A stretch of DNA of 64,000 nt from Periplaneta americana (taxonomy: Eukaryota; Arthropoda; Insecta; Blattodea; Blattidae), in assembly GCF_040183065.1 (NCBI RefSeq), contig NC_091123.1:106614821-106678820 (forward strand), written 5' to 3'. Both the position numbers and the translations under genes were made by a program. This document shows positions 34,521-46,365 of this stretch, piece after piece. Below the pieces are notes generated by a model. The model was not told where the DNA came from. It made no database searches and saw only the letters and a list, made by a program, of their open reading frames with translations. Every line of letters starts with the position of its first letter. Positions within the stretch are counted from its first letter, which is position 1.

Positions 34521-36210
34521 CTTTAGGAAGAAATTTCGAATAGTTCATTCCTCCAAATTTTGCTTTTTCTTCGATTTTCACTTTATAATGGAGAAAATGT
34601 TTGTTAAAAGAAAGATTTCTAAACAATTAGTGCACTTCTATTGGGCATTATTGAAATAATTGTTTAAGTTTTATGGTTAAAGATTTCTTCTTTTATTTTC
34701 AATATGGATAATATTATTTTCAGAAGTTTTCTGAATAACTAGTAGTCCCATATTTGTAAATTTTATAAGGTATTTTTTTAACATCTGGCGTTGCTATATT
34801 GTGAGTGCAGTCTGTGGTTATTACAAGCCTATGCTACTTGAATAAGCAGTTGGACAACTCTGGGATTGAACTGGCCTATTGTACATACCAGTAAATTATG
34901 TTAACAAGTTCAAGGAAAAAGTCAAAATGTTGGTTTCTATTTTCTACACACTTCTGACACTTAAAAACATTTCCTATCATTTGCCAAACTCTGCTTAAGT
35001 GATACAGGGTTTTTTCCACTAGATATTGTCCTTTATATCACTGAATCGTGTGCATATTTTATCATTTTATTTCGATGAGAATACAATGATTCTTCATCAT
35101 CATGCTTAGTTGATTCTTCATCTTTGTCACAGTTCTGTAAACTATAGAGTGGCTAGGCACATGGTAACCTGCAGTTTAAATTTTATGTAAATTGTAACAA
35201 ATTACATAGATGAAACAAATGACAACTAATACACACTTGGATTTTAAGTTCATGCCTTGAAAGAATACGGATTGATAGCAGTAAGTCATATTCCCATAAT
35301 CTGTCTCCCAAGCATGCCATCATGGACATCTACAACAATTAAAAAAAAAAATGGAATATATGGAATATATGAAATTAAAATTTTGACTCTCAAATGCATA
35401 CTGTCATTTGGTCTAGATAGAAAGACGATTGTGGCTGCATTGTTAGCATTGTGTTAAGGTTGGTTAGTGTAATTCCCCTATATTTGAAGTGACCCACCAG
35501 AAAACAAGCTTACATTCCTAACAGCTTTCATTAGCAAAATATTAAATCTTGTTGATTGGGCAAAAATGCGTAGGCTTACAATGCCCAAACAGATTTCAAC
35601 TGTATGAATTGTCTGGAGACACTTCTGAAATAATGGTTTGTATTTCATTATTGCAGTGGTTTCTGATTTCAGACAGTAATTTAAAACCTGCTAATATGGA
35701 TTCTGAAAAATTTTCAGTAATTTAAGAGACATGAAAGATTGACTTCACAACTGACTAAACTAGTCATTGATTTTCTTTCCTTTTCTGCAAATAAGTAATT
35801 TATGAAATAAGATGTGCATATTTGCTTGTCCATTAGAAAAAAAACATATATATTTATAAATTTGAAGAAATTTCACTTCTTACGAAAAAAAAAAAAACCT
35901 TTTGTGTTTGGGAATAGAGAATAGGTAACGAAATGTTCGAATCAAAGATTTAACAAAATGTGTTCTTCATACGATTTGATAAATTTAGTATTGTGAATGG
36001 CCAAAAAAAATTTAATTCTGTATAAAATTAGCAAACTGACATTTAGATATTGATAAAGTATTTCACTGCACATATGGATAAATCTGTGTTTTTGTTACCT
36101 ACATGTAACTGGGTAAAATATAAATTAAATTGTTTATCTGTTTTTCAAGTCAGCAATTTAAAAATTAAATTCTATGCAAATTAGTAACAGGCTTCATTCT
36201 TGGAGTGAGA
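34521..36210. other. AT-rich sequence, nothing recognised
   Basis: Only short frames with no domain features; no tandem repeats of note apart from short A runs. Confidence 0.4.
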
Positions 36211-36223
36211 CATTGATAATAAC

Positions 36224-36314
36224 TTACTTACTTACTGGCTTTTAAGGAACCCGTAGGTTCATTGCCGCCCTCACATAAGCCCGCCATTGGTCCCTATCCT
36301 GTGCAAGATTAATC
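36224..36314 (-). mobile_element. 91-nt LINE family D insertion with 13-bp target duplication
   Basis: The - strand encodes INLAQDRDQWRAYVRAAMNL and RVP before a stop and a TAAG-repeat tail, the extreme 3' end of the LINE also seen at 51080-51328. It is flanked by CATTGATAATAAC at 36211-36223 and 36315-36327. Confidence 0.88.
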
Positions 36315-36327
36315 CATTGATAATAAC

Positions 36328-37340
36328 ACATCTCAAAAATTTGTTGTGGCAGTTAGAAGATATTTGAAACACACTCTACCGTTTCTCTCAGGTATCTAAG
36401 TTATGCATATTTAATGTATTTATATAATACGTTGTGGCATTTTGCCTTTAATAATTGTTTAAAATAAAAATGAGAGATAATTAAGAAAACCTGTTTTTAC
36501 ATACAGATTATGTAGTTACATAGTTTAAAAATGTAATTAAAGTGTTTTAAATTTATTGCAACTTAAAGTGGTATATGAATAAAACCGGTATGTTCAGCTG
36601 AATATGATAAGTAGAGATATTTTGAGCCCCTCTAATAATGATGTCAAAGCAGTGTTATTTGTAAGAAATCTATAGTTACCAAAAAAAATCGCATAGTGCT
36701 CTAAGTAGAGAGGCATACTGTCATAACAGAGAAGAATTACAACTGCTTAAATTGAAGAAAGAGCATATTTAATTTTATTGGTGACGATTCGTGAAAGTGT
36801 CTCCCATCTTCCAAAATGAATACTTGGATTTTTTTAACAAACAAAAAGTGTTCGTAGTATTCATATACATACATGTAGTCTACCTCTCGACCATGCAGCA
36901 GCTTCAAAATTCTGTAAAGCAGTGTGCCATTTCCAGGACAACTGCTAGCTGGTTTTCGAGACATAACAATCATACCCTACTTACCATAACTCATAATAGA
37001 ATCTCGAGGTGAATAACACCTACTTTGTTGCATGTATAAAATCTTGTAAAATGTTCTCAACAACATAGTGAAGTTTTTGTCTAGTGTTGTTGAAAATTTC
37101 ATACTGTCTTCCAGTTCATCTAGCATGTAAGAATTGTTCACATATATTTCATTCTAATCTTTCAATTTCTTCCATAAAGCAGAAGTTGTAAAAATTTAAA
37201 TCTGGAAACTGAGATAGTCACATTTAATCCCACAATCATCAGTTATCTTCTTAATGTCCCTCATTGGTTGTGTTTGCATGAAATAGACTAAGTTTTCTTC
37301 TGTCAGTTCACTAAAGAATGGAGTCAATATGCCATTAATA
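36328..37340 (-). other. Unassigned stretch with a 78-codon frame
   Basis: A - strand frame at 36973-36737 (starts MIVMSRKPASSCPGNGTLLY) and broken frames up to 37340 (ELTEENLVYFMQTQPMRDIK and similar) look weakly protein-like, but I do not recognise a family. No splice-bounded exon is convincing. It may be another decayed transposon. Confidence 0.3.
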
Positions 37341-37342
37341 TA

Positions 37343-38647
37343 CAGAGTGAACCAGCCAGGGCTAGACTCCTAACCGCACTCACAGGGCTTGATTCATATG
37401 TAACAATACTACCATATGCAGAGGATTCGTTCCGCACTTTTGCTGTTAGTATTGTGTAATGATGTACTTATCGAATTTACAATTCATATTCGAAATGACG
37501 TCCTTGTGATATCTGGCAGGCTGCACATCTCCTGAAGACATGTTCAGTAACTCGCCGTAGTTCATTCTCCGAAATGGCTCGAATTTCGTGCTGGATATTT
37601 TGAGTTCCTCAAGTGAATGTGGATTATTCGCGTAATTTACTTTTCAGTGTGCCCCATAAAGGGATTTAAATCTGGCAATCGAACTGGCCATAATCCACGA
37701 CTTACCACCCTGTCATGGAACACTTCCTGAATGGCGGTCATTGACATATGAGCAGTGTGAGCTGTGCCATTATCCTGCATGAAATAACTGTACAATTTTT
37801 CGTCCTCACAGCTCATTAAAAATGGACGGAGTATGAACTGTGTATATCTTTGTGCGTTGACTGTTTCCTCAAAGAAAATGAGACTAATTAGTCTTTGTTC
37901 ACTCGTTGCACACCATACCCCTATTTTTATGTCATGTAGCAGTTCGTGAAAACAATGTGGATTTTCACTGTCCCAGTAACTATTATTTGAATGTTCACGT
38001 AACCACTGAGGCGAAACCAGCTTCGTCACTATAAAAGATTAAGGTAGGATCAAGTAGTCCATCATACACTGACTGTTGGAACCACATGTAAAGCCTAAGC
38101 CTGGTCTGATAATCGGGTTCCGTTAACCTTTGCACTACACAAATTTTGTAAGGTTTTAATTTTAATTGTTTCGTACCTCTTATCACTGAAGACTGTGACA
38201 TCCCTTCCTGCTGAGCTACACGGCGGGATGATGTCGTAGGACTTCTCTCTAGTCAGTGGCCAGTTTCATCTAATATCTCCTCAGTGAGAATATGCTTCAC
38301 ACACGTTCGTTTCTTATCCAATACTGATTTAGTTATACGAAATTTCTTCACTAAATTGTAAATCATTGCTTTAGAAGACTCTGGCGAATCAGGGAATGTC
38401 TGATTGAAGTTTGTTACAACTGTTCTTCAAGATTCGTATTTCACAAAGTTGTAGTAAATAAACACTTGTTGTTCAAGGCTATATTTCATAATGGACACAC
38501 TACTGCATTCTAAATGTGTGTGAACGTGTTTACATAACTAATCACGAAATGTACGTGAGCAAGAAGTCTGATCACTACAATGGCGCAGCAGTTACTACAC
38601 ATACAACTTTTCACTGATCCCGGTCTAGTCCTGGCTGACTCACTCTG
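37343..38647 (-). mobile_element. Full-length Tc1/mariner-superfamily element with broken transposase
   Basis: 1,305 bp, TA-flanked (37341-37342, 38648-38649). Inverted ends: CAGAGTGAACCAGCCAGGGC at the left; CAGAGTGAGTCAGCCAGGAC on the opposite strand at the right. The - strand carries the transposase over its whole length: MKYSLEQQVFIYYNFVKYES near 38490, SSRRVAQQEGMSQSSVIR near 38225, FYSDEA (first Asp), FMQDNGTAHTAHM (second Asp) and DRVVSRGLWPVRLPDLNP (third acidic region). Confidence 0.85.
37637..38490 (-). pseudogene. Transposase of the 37343-38647 element
   Basis: DDE/D transposase of the Tc1/mariner superfamily. Two open pieces (38201-37995 and 38029-37637) overlap in different frames near 38010. 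Stops occur in the N-terminal part (for example after YNFVKYES) and a frameshift follows RLPDLNP near 37660, where the normal Asp-Phe-x-Leu-Trp-Gly block should follow. The C-terminal end (EIRAISENELRRVTEHVF-type) is visible out of frame toward 37500. Not functional. Confidence 0.75.
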
Positions 38648-38659
38648 TATTTTTCAAAA

Positions 38660-41310
38660 TTTTACTGTCTAATGAAACACTGGTGTGATTGTTCTATGTA
38701 AACTGATCAGTTTTAACAGCATTGTCACTAATTTCTAAATCTTAAATAAAGCATGCAATGCAGAAAGGATACATCTCATGTTTTTCAAAATTTACAGGAG
38801 ACACAAAAAAGTGATTGTTGATTTCTTTATTACTTTTAACAGTATGTGACTGCTCTCCTATGTAAGTTAGTGAACTTAGTTGCCTTCAGACGATAAAAAC
38901 TTATCCAAAATAATTTTTATTGATCAGTTAAAAAATTGAAAAGATGTATCTTTTTTGCACAGTTTGTTTTTTTACAGTATATTTAAGAAAATGAAATTAC
39001 ATTACAGTCTTTGATGGAACAGTTGTGCACAACAGGACTATCACTGCAAGAAAATTATAAAAAGACAGACAAATTGAATAACCTTGTTATACCAACCTCT
39101 TAACAATGCTTAAACGCAACACTTGACACAAAATGTTCAATAGTTTCAGTTTCCACAAATATCATGAGTTTCCTGTTCCTTCTCACAAATTGGCCATTCA
39201 CAAATTTCTATCCAAAAGTCATTCATTGAGGACAGATGTGTAAGCAAAGTCTTTATATTGTCCATTTTCTTCTTCTTTATTGGTATTTTCCCACTGTAGG
39301 CTTTGTAAGATTGGCATCACTCCTTGCTTGTGTCATCAAGGTGAAAGTATGCTCCTGAAGTCCATCGATGAAGTTTGAAACCATAACTTTTCCTTTCATT
39401 TGAGAAGGAAATTTGAACTGGTTGTAAGCAGATACTTGAAATGTCAGTTTCTGGCGTTTTGGAAATCTCTTCTATAGGAATCATCAGAGGTATGTTTCCT
39501 TGTAAATTGTTGGCCACCACTTCTGATAGTCTATAACCATATCCGTGGTTGGATATATGACACAACTTGTCACTTGCGCTTGCCTTTAACATAAGTTCAC
39601 CGTACTGTTGAACACTGTAGATTCTATCACATCTTTTGATCAATCTTTTGATTTGTCCAAAGTCTTAGTCACAGAATAAGAATAAATGCCCACAGACTGG
39701 AATGTAGTAAGTGATTTTCTCAAATATTTTACGTTCCGTCAGGTTTATTAGTACTAAGCAATGGGTTTTTGTTCTGGCCTGCTGCTCCATCACTAAAAAT
39801 GATCAGCTCTTTATACTTTCCACCACATTGTTGTAGGTAATGTAAAAGCTAAGAACAAACTTCATTTGGAGACTTTCTTGCCAACCCTTCATGGTACACA
39901 TACATTTGTTTGTATTTTGCTCATGAATGCAGAATGTAAACAACCATAATTGTCGCAGATAATACACCTCCTGAACTGGTATGTTGGGCAATGGTAAATT
40001 AGCCATATAATCATAGCAGATTACTAAAGTATTATCCTTAAAATCTGATTCCGGATCTTGCAGTTTACTTTTCAGTTCAGACACTTCTTTGCTTTCTTTT
40101 TGTGGACCATAAGCTCAGCGCTTGTTACCCTCTTTGCATTATCATTTAGCACAGGACTCTTTAGCTTGACTCCTCACATGTCATACAAACATCAACTTGC
40201 AGTCTCCCGAAACCAAAACCAATATTTTCATTGTATGTTCGGAAAAATTCATAGGACATTTGACAAGAATTTTCTTTTTTGAAGAACTCGTAGAGTATTC
40301 TGATATTAAGTTGTGTATCTGCAAAATATTTCTTTACAGTTCCCGCATAATGAGTTTGTTTTATTTCAAACTTCTTAAAAAACTCAATTATTCTCAAACA
40401 CAGGCTCCAGGAAGAGCGTCTGCACTCCTTTGTTTACCTCTCTGGTCTCAAGGGGATTTACCTTGACTAATAAGAGTACAAAGTCTTTGAACTCTCTTGT
40501 TAGACACACTATATAAAGCAATGAAAGCTTTCTTACAAACTTCTATACGTTCACTACCAGATAGGATGTGGTAAGAATAGGTATTACTTTTTCATGTTCA
40601 TGTATCTCTTCTTCTTGATCCACCATTTTTATGTCGTTTGATCACTTATATTTATGACATGGTTCATAACGTTCTATCAGACCTTGTAAAAATATTTCTT
40701 GCATGCCTTTAAATCATGGAATTAAAGTATGATAACATCTCTTCAGATTTTATATTAGAATTTTCAAAGCAATGTAATCTGCATTCACAGCTCTTACCAG
40801 TTCTCCTTTCCAGAACTGTTTGTCCTTTCATATTAACAAATCTTTCACCTTTAACTCTAACTTTTTTAGAAGGTTTCTTTTCCACATTTCTGGATGAGAT
40901 TTTCTTTTTTCTGCTAGTATTTCTTCATCAGAGGACATAACAACTTACACTTTATATATACTATAATGAATGAAGCTTCAAAATATTACTACATTAGAGA
41001 AGTCTAATAATAAACAGTAAACTGATAGAATTATTAAAAGCAACACTCAACAATGAACTTATAAAATTGAAGGTCAGAAAATATTCAGTAATGCCAACAA
41101 CAAAAACAGTGCAAAAATGGTTCATGATTAATGATGTACCCTTTCTGCATGGTTTCATATCTTTAAAACCGTGCATCTCACTATAGAGTGTTTGCAGGAT
41201 GTAACCTTACTGCACAGTTTATAGAGAACAATCTGTATAATACATTAGTGACATTAACTAATTTTTGCAAAATTTCGAATATGTACTCTTTCTGCATTGC
41301 ATGCTTCAGA
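38660..41310 (-). mobile_element. Unclassified DDE transposon relic with inverted subterminal repeats
   Basis: A - strand transposase-like relic (40940-39317) is flanked by inverted matches. GATTGTTCTATGTAAACTG-type sequence near 38678 pairs with CAGTTTATAGAGAACAATC near 41216. AAGCATGCAATGCAGAAAG near 38751 pairs with CTTTCTGCATTGCATGCTT near 41289, and a related GTACCCTTTCTGCATG occurs near 41136. The exact ends and target duplication are unresolved, and a Tc1/mariner element sits at the left edge. Internal frames are broken. Confidence 0.55.
39317..40940 (-). pseudogene. DDE-type transposase-like relic, insect repeat family of unresolved class
   Basis: In order on the - strand, across frames: MSSDEEILAEKRKSHPEMWK near 40940; a Cys cluster SCECRLHCFE near 40780; SGSERIEVCKKAFIALYSVS near 40530; FFKKFEIKQTHY and VDVCMTCEE (40397-40161); DNTLVICYDYMANLPLPNIP, VQEVYYLRQLWLFTFCIHEQ (40030-39920); ELIIFSDGAAGQNKNPLLST (39815-39755); KRCDRIYSVQQYGELML (39640-39590). 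The YDYMANLPLPNIPVQE...YYLRQL...SDG..GQNKN pattern is that of a repetitive insect protein family I take to be a transposase: two Asp-containing strands, then the RDRIYS motif. I cannot name its superfamily. Several stops and shifts are present. Confidence 0.6.
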
Positions 41311-42276
41311 TGTACAGTACTTGATATTGTAATATTCTTGCATCTTTTCCATAATGTATGCTTCACGCCTATATCATGCTAACATTTTTGTTCCAAGTGT
41401 GGGCATACAGGTTTACTTGATTTCTCACTAGTATTACCGAAAGAAACTTCTTTTATATTGGCACCAGCTCACATGGAGAGGTTGTTACATTGATGTTACA
41501 GATTTTTTTGTGATCTACATCGACTTTCTCTCCTGCAGGTCTGAGTTTGGTTTGCTGGTCAAATTTTATATATTAAATGACAGACCAGACTTCATTATTC
41601 AGAAATACAGACAAGATTAAAAGAATCATTTTTAGATAATGCAAGATTGACTTTCAAAAATAAGAAAAAAATACTAACCTAAAGGACAAAGGAGACCTGA
41701 AAGATCCAAAATACATTGAATTAACCAATTTGAATTGGAGATGGAACAGATCAATTAGGCCTTAAAATTTTACTGTACTTTAGTCTGTTGAGTAAACTTT
41801 GTACGCTCTGTTATCATTGCAGCAGGTCTTTGGCACAGACTTTGCATACACAGTTGTGATACAATGTCATAAAAGGGTTTGTTGTTTTGGAGGGGGGGGG
41901 GGGTGTTACAAGAGGGTATGTAACAGTTGAAAGTTTTGTCAGAGCAATGAAGTGATTGGGAATTCGAGTCGGGCCTTAATAGAGGAAGTTGGGCATGTTT
42001 ATTATTCAAAGTTTTACTTGTCATATTTATTCAAAGTAATGGAAGGTTGTCAAATTTATTAAAAGTAATGGAAGTGACAAGAGTGGTGCTAGCTCATTGC
42101 TAGAAGTTCTGACAAATGCAGGTTCTGTTGATAAGGCTGATGTTACTGGATTGTGGTAAGAAAATATGTCATTATGCCTTGAAATGTGATCTTTTATTTC
42201 GTAATAATGTAACAAAAGTGTTTAATGCTAGTAGAAATATAGTAATTAGTTATTACAGTACGGTAATTAAAAATAC
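41311..42276. other. AT-rich sequence, nothing recognised
   Basis: Contains a 12-G run at 41892-41903. No coding or repeat partner identified. Confidence 0.4.
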
Positions 42277-43440
42277 AGTGTGTTTATAAAGTCCCGATTC
42301 AGTTTTGTGAAATGGGTGAAATATTAGAATGAAACCTTTATAATCCTGTTTAATATGTTCAGTACAATGCATTTTAGTTAATTTTGATTTGACCACCCCA
42401 AACACTGCTTCTAGCATTCCTTCATTCCACAAAACATTCTGCATCATGCGAGTTTTGAGGCCCTGAAGGCACTTTCGTTGCATACACTTTGGATTTAACA
42501 AACACTCAAGCAAATAATCTAAGGATATTAGGTCTCGTGAACGTGAGGTCCATAGTCCTAGTGAGGCTCTACCAATCCACCTGTTTGGAAAGATTTTATT
42601 TAACTAGGCACAAACAGTGGTCGCAAAATGTGGAAGTGCTCCATTCTGTTGAAAAACAGCAGTTTCAGCATTGTCATCTTGCACCAACTGTGAATGCAAA
42701 ACTTGTTGCAACAGTCCTTACAAATCTTGCCATTGAACGTGGGTATTGCAAACATGAACAGACTGCAGATGTCATTGTGGTTATGCCTAACCATACATTC
42801 ACTTTAGGATTATCTCATTGCCAATCCACAATTTCATTTCGCTGCTCATCTGTCCATATGCGATGGTTATGTTAGTTTACATTGCTACAAGTATGAACTG
42901 TTGCTTCATTGCTGAATAAAATTTTTTAATTAACTCTGTATTATTAGCAGTCCCCAGCGGATCAAAGCACATTGCCTTGTGAACTGCAAAGATTTTATCT
43001 TCCAGTCTGTAAGTGGTAGGCTCATTTTATCAATTCGAAACGTAAAACTTTCCATATTGTTGTATGAGATATGTTAAAAACTCTATACTGATATAGCAAG
43101 TAGATGCACAAGGACTACATTCATTGCTTCTTGATTTCGTTACACCTTCTCCTGTGATGTGGATAGTCTGCCTGGATGGCTGTTATCTTTAACACTCCCT
43201 GTCCACTTAAATTTATTCACAAGCTGTTTAATATTCGCCCTAGTAGGACTCAGTTTTTTAAATTGATAGGAAAAGGCTTTTCTGACTTGCTCATAGGTCA
43301 GTCCACATAATCATGCTCCACAATGGCTACTCTTTCCTCTGTAGTAGACATGTTGGTGATCACACATCTTGTAATATTAAGAAAATATATGTAAATTATT
43401 TCACACAAATGGATTGGTACTTTAAAAAAACCCTATATTA
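42277..43440 (-). mobile_element. Tc1/mariner-superfamily transposase relic
   Basis: - strand order: MSTTEERVAIVE near 43350, LSPTRANIKQLVNKFKWTGS near 43250, then SNEATVHTC, HNHRIWTDEQ, KVNVWLGI, AETAVFQQNGALPHFATTV-like catalytic block near 42660, GRASLGLWT...FTRPNILRL, and LKTRMMQNVLWNE. It is a cousin of the 37343 element, far more decayed (many stops and shifts). GTGTGTTTATAAAGTCCCG at the left end resembles terminal sequence; the right terminus is uncertain. Confidence 0.6.
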
Positions 43441-43927
43441 ATACTGTGCAGTTAAAATAAGTTTTATTTCGTTTAACTATCAAATTAGCAATAGATGAGT
43501 CGTTATTTGATTAATTGCCATTAAAAATCACAACTTTACAATAGTATTACTGCATATAAAAACTTCAGCCTTCTTGGAAGCATTATAAACTTATTTTTAA
43601 TAATCATAATTTATTCAAGAAATAACTACTTACACAATCATTAGAGACAGTTCAATAATATCACACTCACATTCGGAATGCTTATACAGAGTATCTCAGA
43701 AATAAACCGACAAAATTCTGTGCAATTTTTTTAAATTCAAAATAACACAAATGCAAAAGGTTTCAATCTTCCAACTCAAATAATTCTTAAAATATCAAAT
43801 ACATATGATTTGTGATTAGACAATATGTTGGTATTGGACATATTTTGTTTATTACCTGGCATCTAACTGTTCAACTAACTTGCCACAGAATCCAAGAACA
43901 GCTTTCCATATGCATTCCCGTACATTT

Positions 43928-44012
43928 TCCCGAATTCATAAACCTGAATGATAAATTTCCCAAATACAGTTTCCCAAATCGAATTTCCCATATGGTCACT
44001 TTCCCGAATGAC
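43928..44012. repeat. Array of TTTCCCRAAT-like motifs
   Basis: Five imperfect copies of TTTCCC(G/A)AAT or TTTCCCATAT in the same orientation, roughly 13-26 bp apart, at about 43928, 43956, 43971, 43985 and 44001. Confidence 0.5.
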
Positions 44013-44483
44013 ATTTTGGAAGTATACTTGAAATATAAAACACACAAAGGCAATAGTTATTGGGACTGTAGAAGAGTACAATGAAGCCATTTCCATAGAA
44101 ACGCTGAACTTTATCTCTAAATTTTAAAGTGAAAGTTCATAATGGAAGGCGGCCCCAAAATTGTCATTAAAAAAATTACTTCTGGAGGGTTACATATACT
44201 TGAAATCTAAAGCACAGAATGGTAATAGTTATTGGGATTGTAGAAGAGTACATCAGAAAGAATGCAAGACCCCGGGCCATAACAATTCAAGGTGAAGGGA
44301 CCAGGAGACTCGCCACACACACATCCACCAAATCATGAAGAGGCAGAGGCAGAAAATGTATCGAGAGATTTAAAACAAGTAGCCGAAGAACATCCAGAAT
44401 TACCTTGTTGTATATTGCAAATTACTGATGAAAGATGTAAAGTGTGGAGTTGTAGAACAGTACTGTTTCAAATTTTTGAGTAG
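44008..44483 (+). pseudogene. FLYWCH-type zinc finger fragments, duplicated
   Basis: The + strand near 44020 reads EVYLKYKTHKGNSYWDCRRV. A second version near 44180 reads YLKSKAQNGNSYWDCRRVHQ then KECK. In a shifted frame follow GDSPHTHPPNHEEAEAENVS and LKQVAEEHPELP. SYWDC...KECK...THPPN is the FLYWCH pattern that accompanies Mutator-like transposases. The tandem repetition suggests local duplication. Broken frames; no transposase core nearby. Confidence 0.6.
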
Positions 44484-46361
44484 GTAGTGAACGTATTACT
44501 GCTTTTTCCGTCAATTATTCAAGTCTGAGATTCTTCATACTTTTCCAGAAATGTAATCAGAAACAAAAGGTGGCCTATGTACAGAGTAAAATCTCAACAA
44601 ATGCAGATTATTTTCTGTGGATAAGTTTATAAAGTACTGAACATTACAAGTGTTTGTTGAATTTAGGATGTTACTATAGTACATTTTATTACATACATTA
44701 CTTACTGTTATTACCAAAAGTACAGCAGCAATTGTTGTTTTTGGTAAATAGAAAAGGATTTGAATTTACGTAGTAGACAGTGGACAAGCCTAAACTTGCT
44801 GTGCATGCGTCTTTCGAAGCCATGGTCACTCATTACTACCTTTGCACACCTCTGTCAGCTGCAGATTTGCATCTCCTCTGTTGATTCTTCAGTTCTCTTT
44901 GTGGTTAGGCTTATGATGAAAGGTAGACAGCAGCTTTCTTATGAGCTGCTTTAATTATAAACAAGATATTTACCATATTTTCTCGAATACCACACTCACT
45001 TTTTTCCCGAAATATACAAATAAAAAATACGTGTGCATGGCTTATTCGAAATGAAATTGGCAACATTGCCTGATATTTCCATGTGCGAACAGTGGAAGCC
45101 ACAGCCAAAAGCAACTATCCCTGTTGTATTGCTAATTTATTTTCTAAGCACTGGTGAAATAAACTATTTTATAATCTGTTAAGCTGCTGTGTACTGATTG
45201 GACATCCATCATACAGAAATGTCCGTCTTTGACCTCTGTACTCCTCTCTTTTATTTTTACGTGTGGTAATCAGCACTTAGTGAATTCCACAAGTACTTTT
45301 TATGTTCAGTTAGCTCTCTCTTTTTTTACTGTCACAATATTCAGGATTGGCATTTCTATTATAAAACTGCCAGACATAGTGCCAATATACTTCAGTAATA
45401 ACCCAAACACTTTACAACCACTGCAAAATTTGAAATAAAACCATTATCAAAAATGCTGCAGCTGACACTGGAAACTCAGTTCACATATAGCTACTTCAAA
45501 ACTGAATGCAGCCACTTCGGTAACCACAACTTTCCAAATAGCACTCTCAATATGCCATTCATGCAATATTTTGTATTGCAGCATTGTAAATGTAGCAACA
45601 TGTGACATGTAGCTTAATCGTGGAGTATTTCTTAGTCTTGGGCACTGGTCACTAAATTTAATTCGTTCAATAATGTTTGTTATAATATACATTCATTTTT
45701 ATGTATGCATGGTGGAAGCCACAGCCAAAAATGACAAATGACTGACTATCCCGCTTGTATTTTCCATTTGTTTTCTAAGTGCGGTAGTAAGCTGTGAAAA
45801 AAAAAAAAAACTATATCTCGTGTTAAGTTACTGTGTACTAATTGAACATCCGTCACGAAAATCTTCATCTCTTACACCCTTCACTACCTATGATAACAAA
45901 TATCTTAATATGCCTCTTGTATAGTTGCACAATGTAGTGACTTAAGAGACAGGCTGTATTACATCAAAATAGATTATGTACATGTAGAACACAAATGTAT
46001 AGATTAATTGTAATTATTGTTTCAAAGTATTCTGTTAACACATTTTATATTTATGTTTCCAGATTTATTTAATTTCGTTTTAGGGTACAGGCTTTGTTTT
46101 CACCTCCTTTGATAATACTTACTTACAAACTTTATTCAACTTACTGAATTATAAATTACCATTAAATTGAAACCACTCTGGAATTATATAATTTACTCCT
46201 GTTTTGAGGGTTGATACTGTATTGTCTAGTCTGAAAATAAAATATATTTTTTTTAAATACATGTTATGACTGTGGTGCATTATATGTGTTAAATGTTTCT
46301 GTAGATACTTAAAAAGAGGGGAAACAAAATGTAACTCAAATACGTATGTATAATTATAAGA
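44484..46361. other. AT-rich stretch with one diverged direct repeat
   Basis: About 45086-45240 and 45709-45875 are related (shared TGGAAGCCACAGCCAAAA, TTGTTTTCTAAG-like, TTACTGTGTACTAATTG-like segments). Near 44983-45055 a CTCGAATACCACAC...GTGTGCATGGCTTATTCGAA segment is self-complementary. No gene recognised. Confidence 0.45.
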
Positions 46362-46365
46362 ACTT

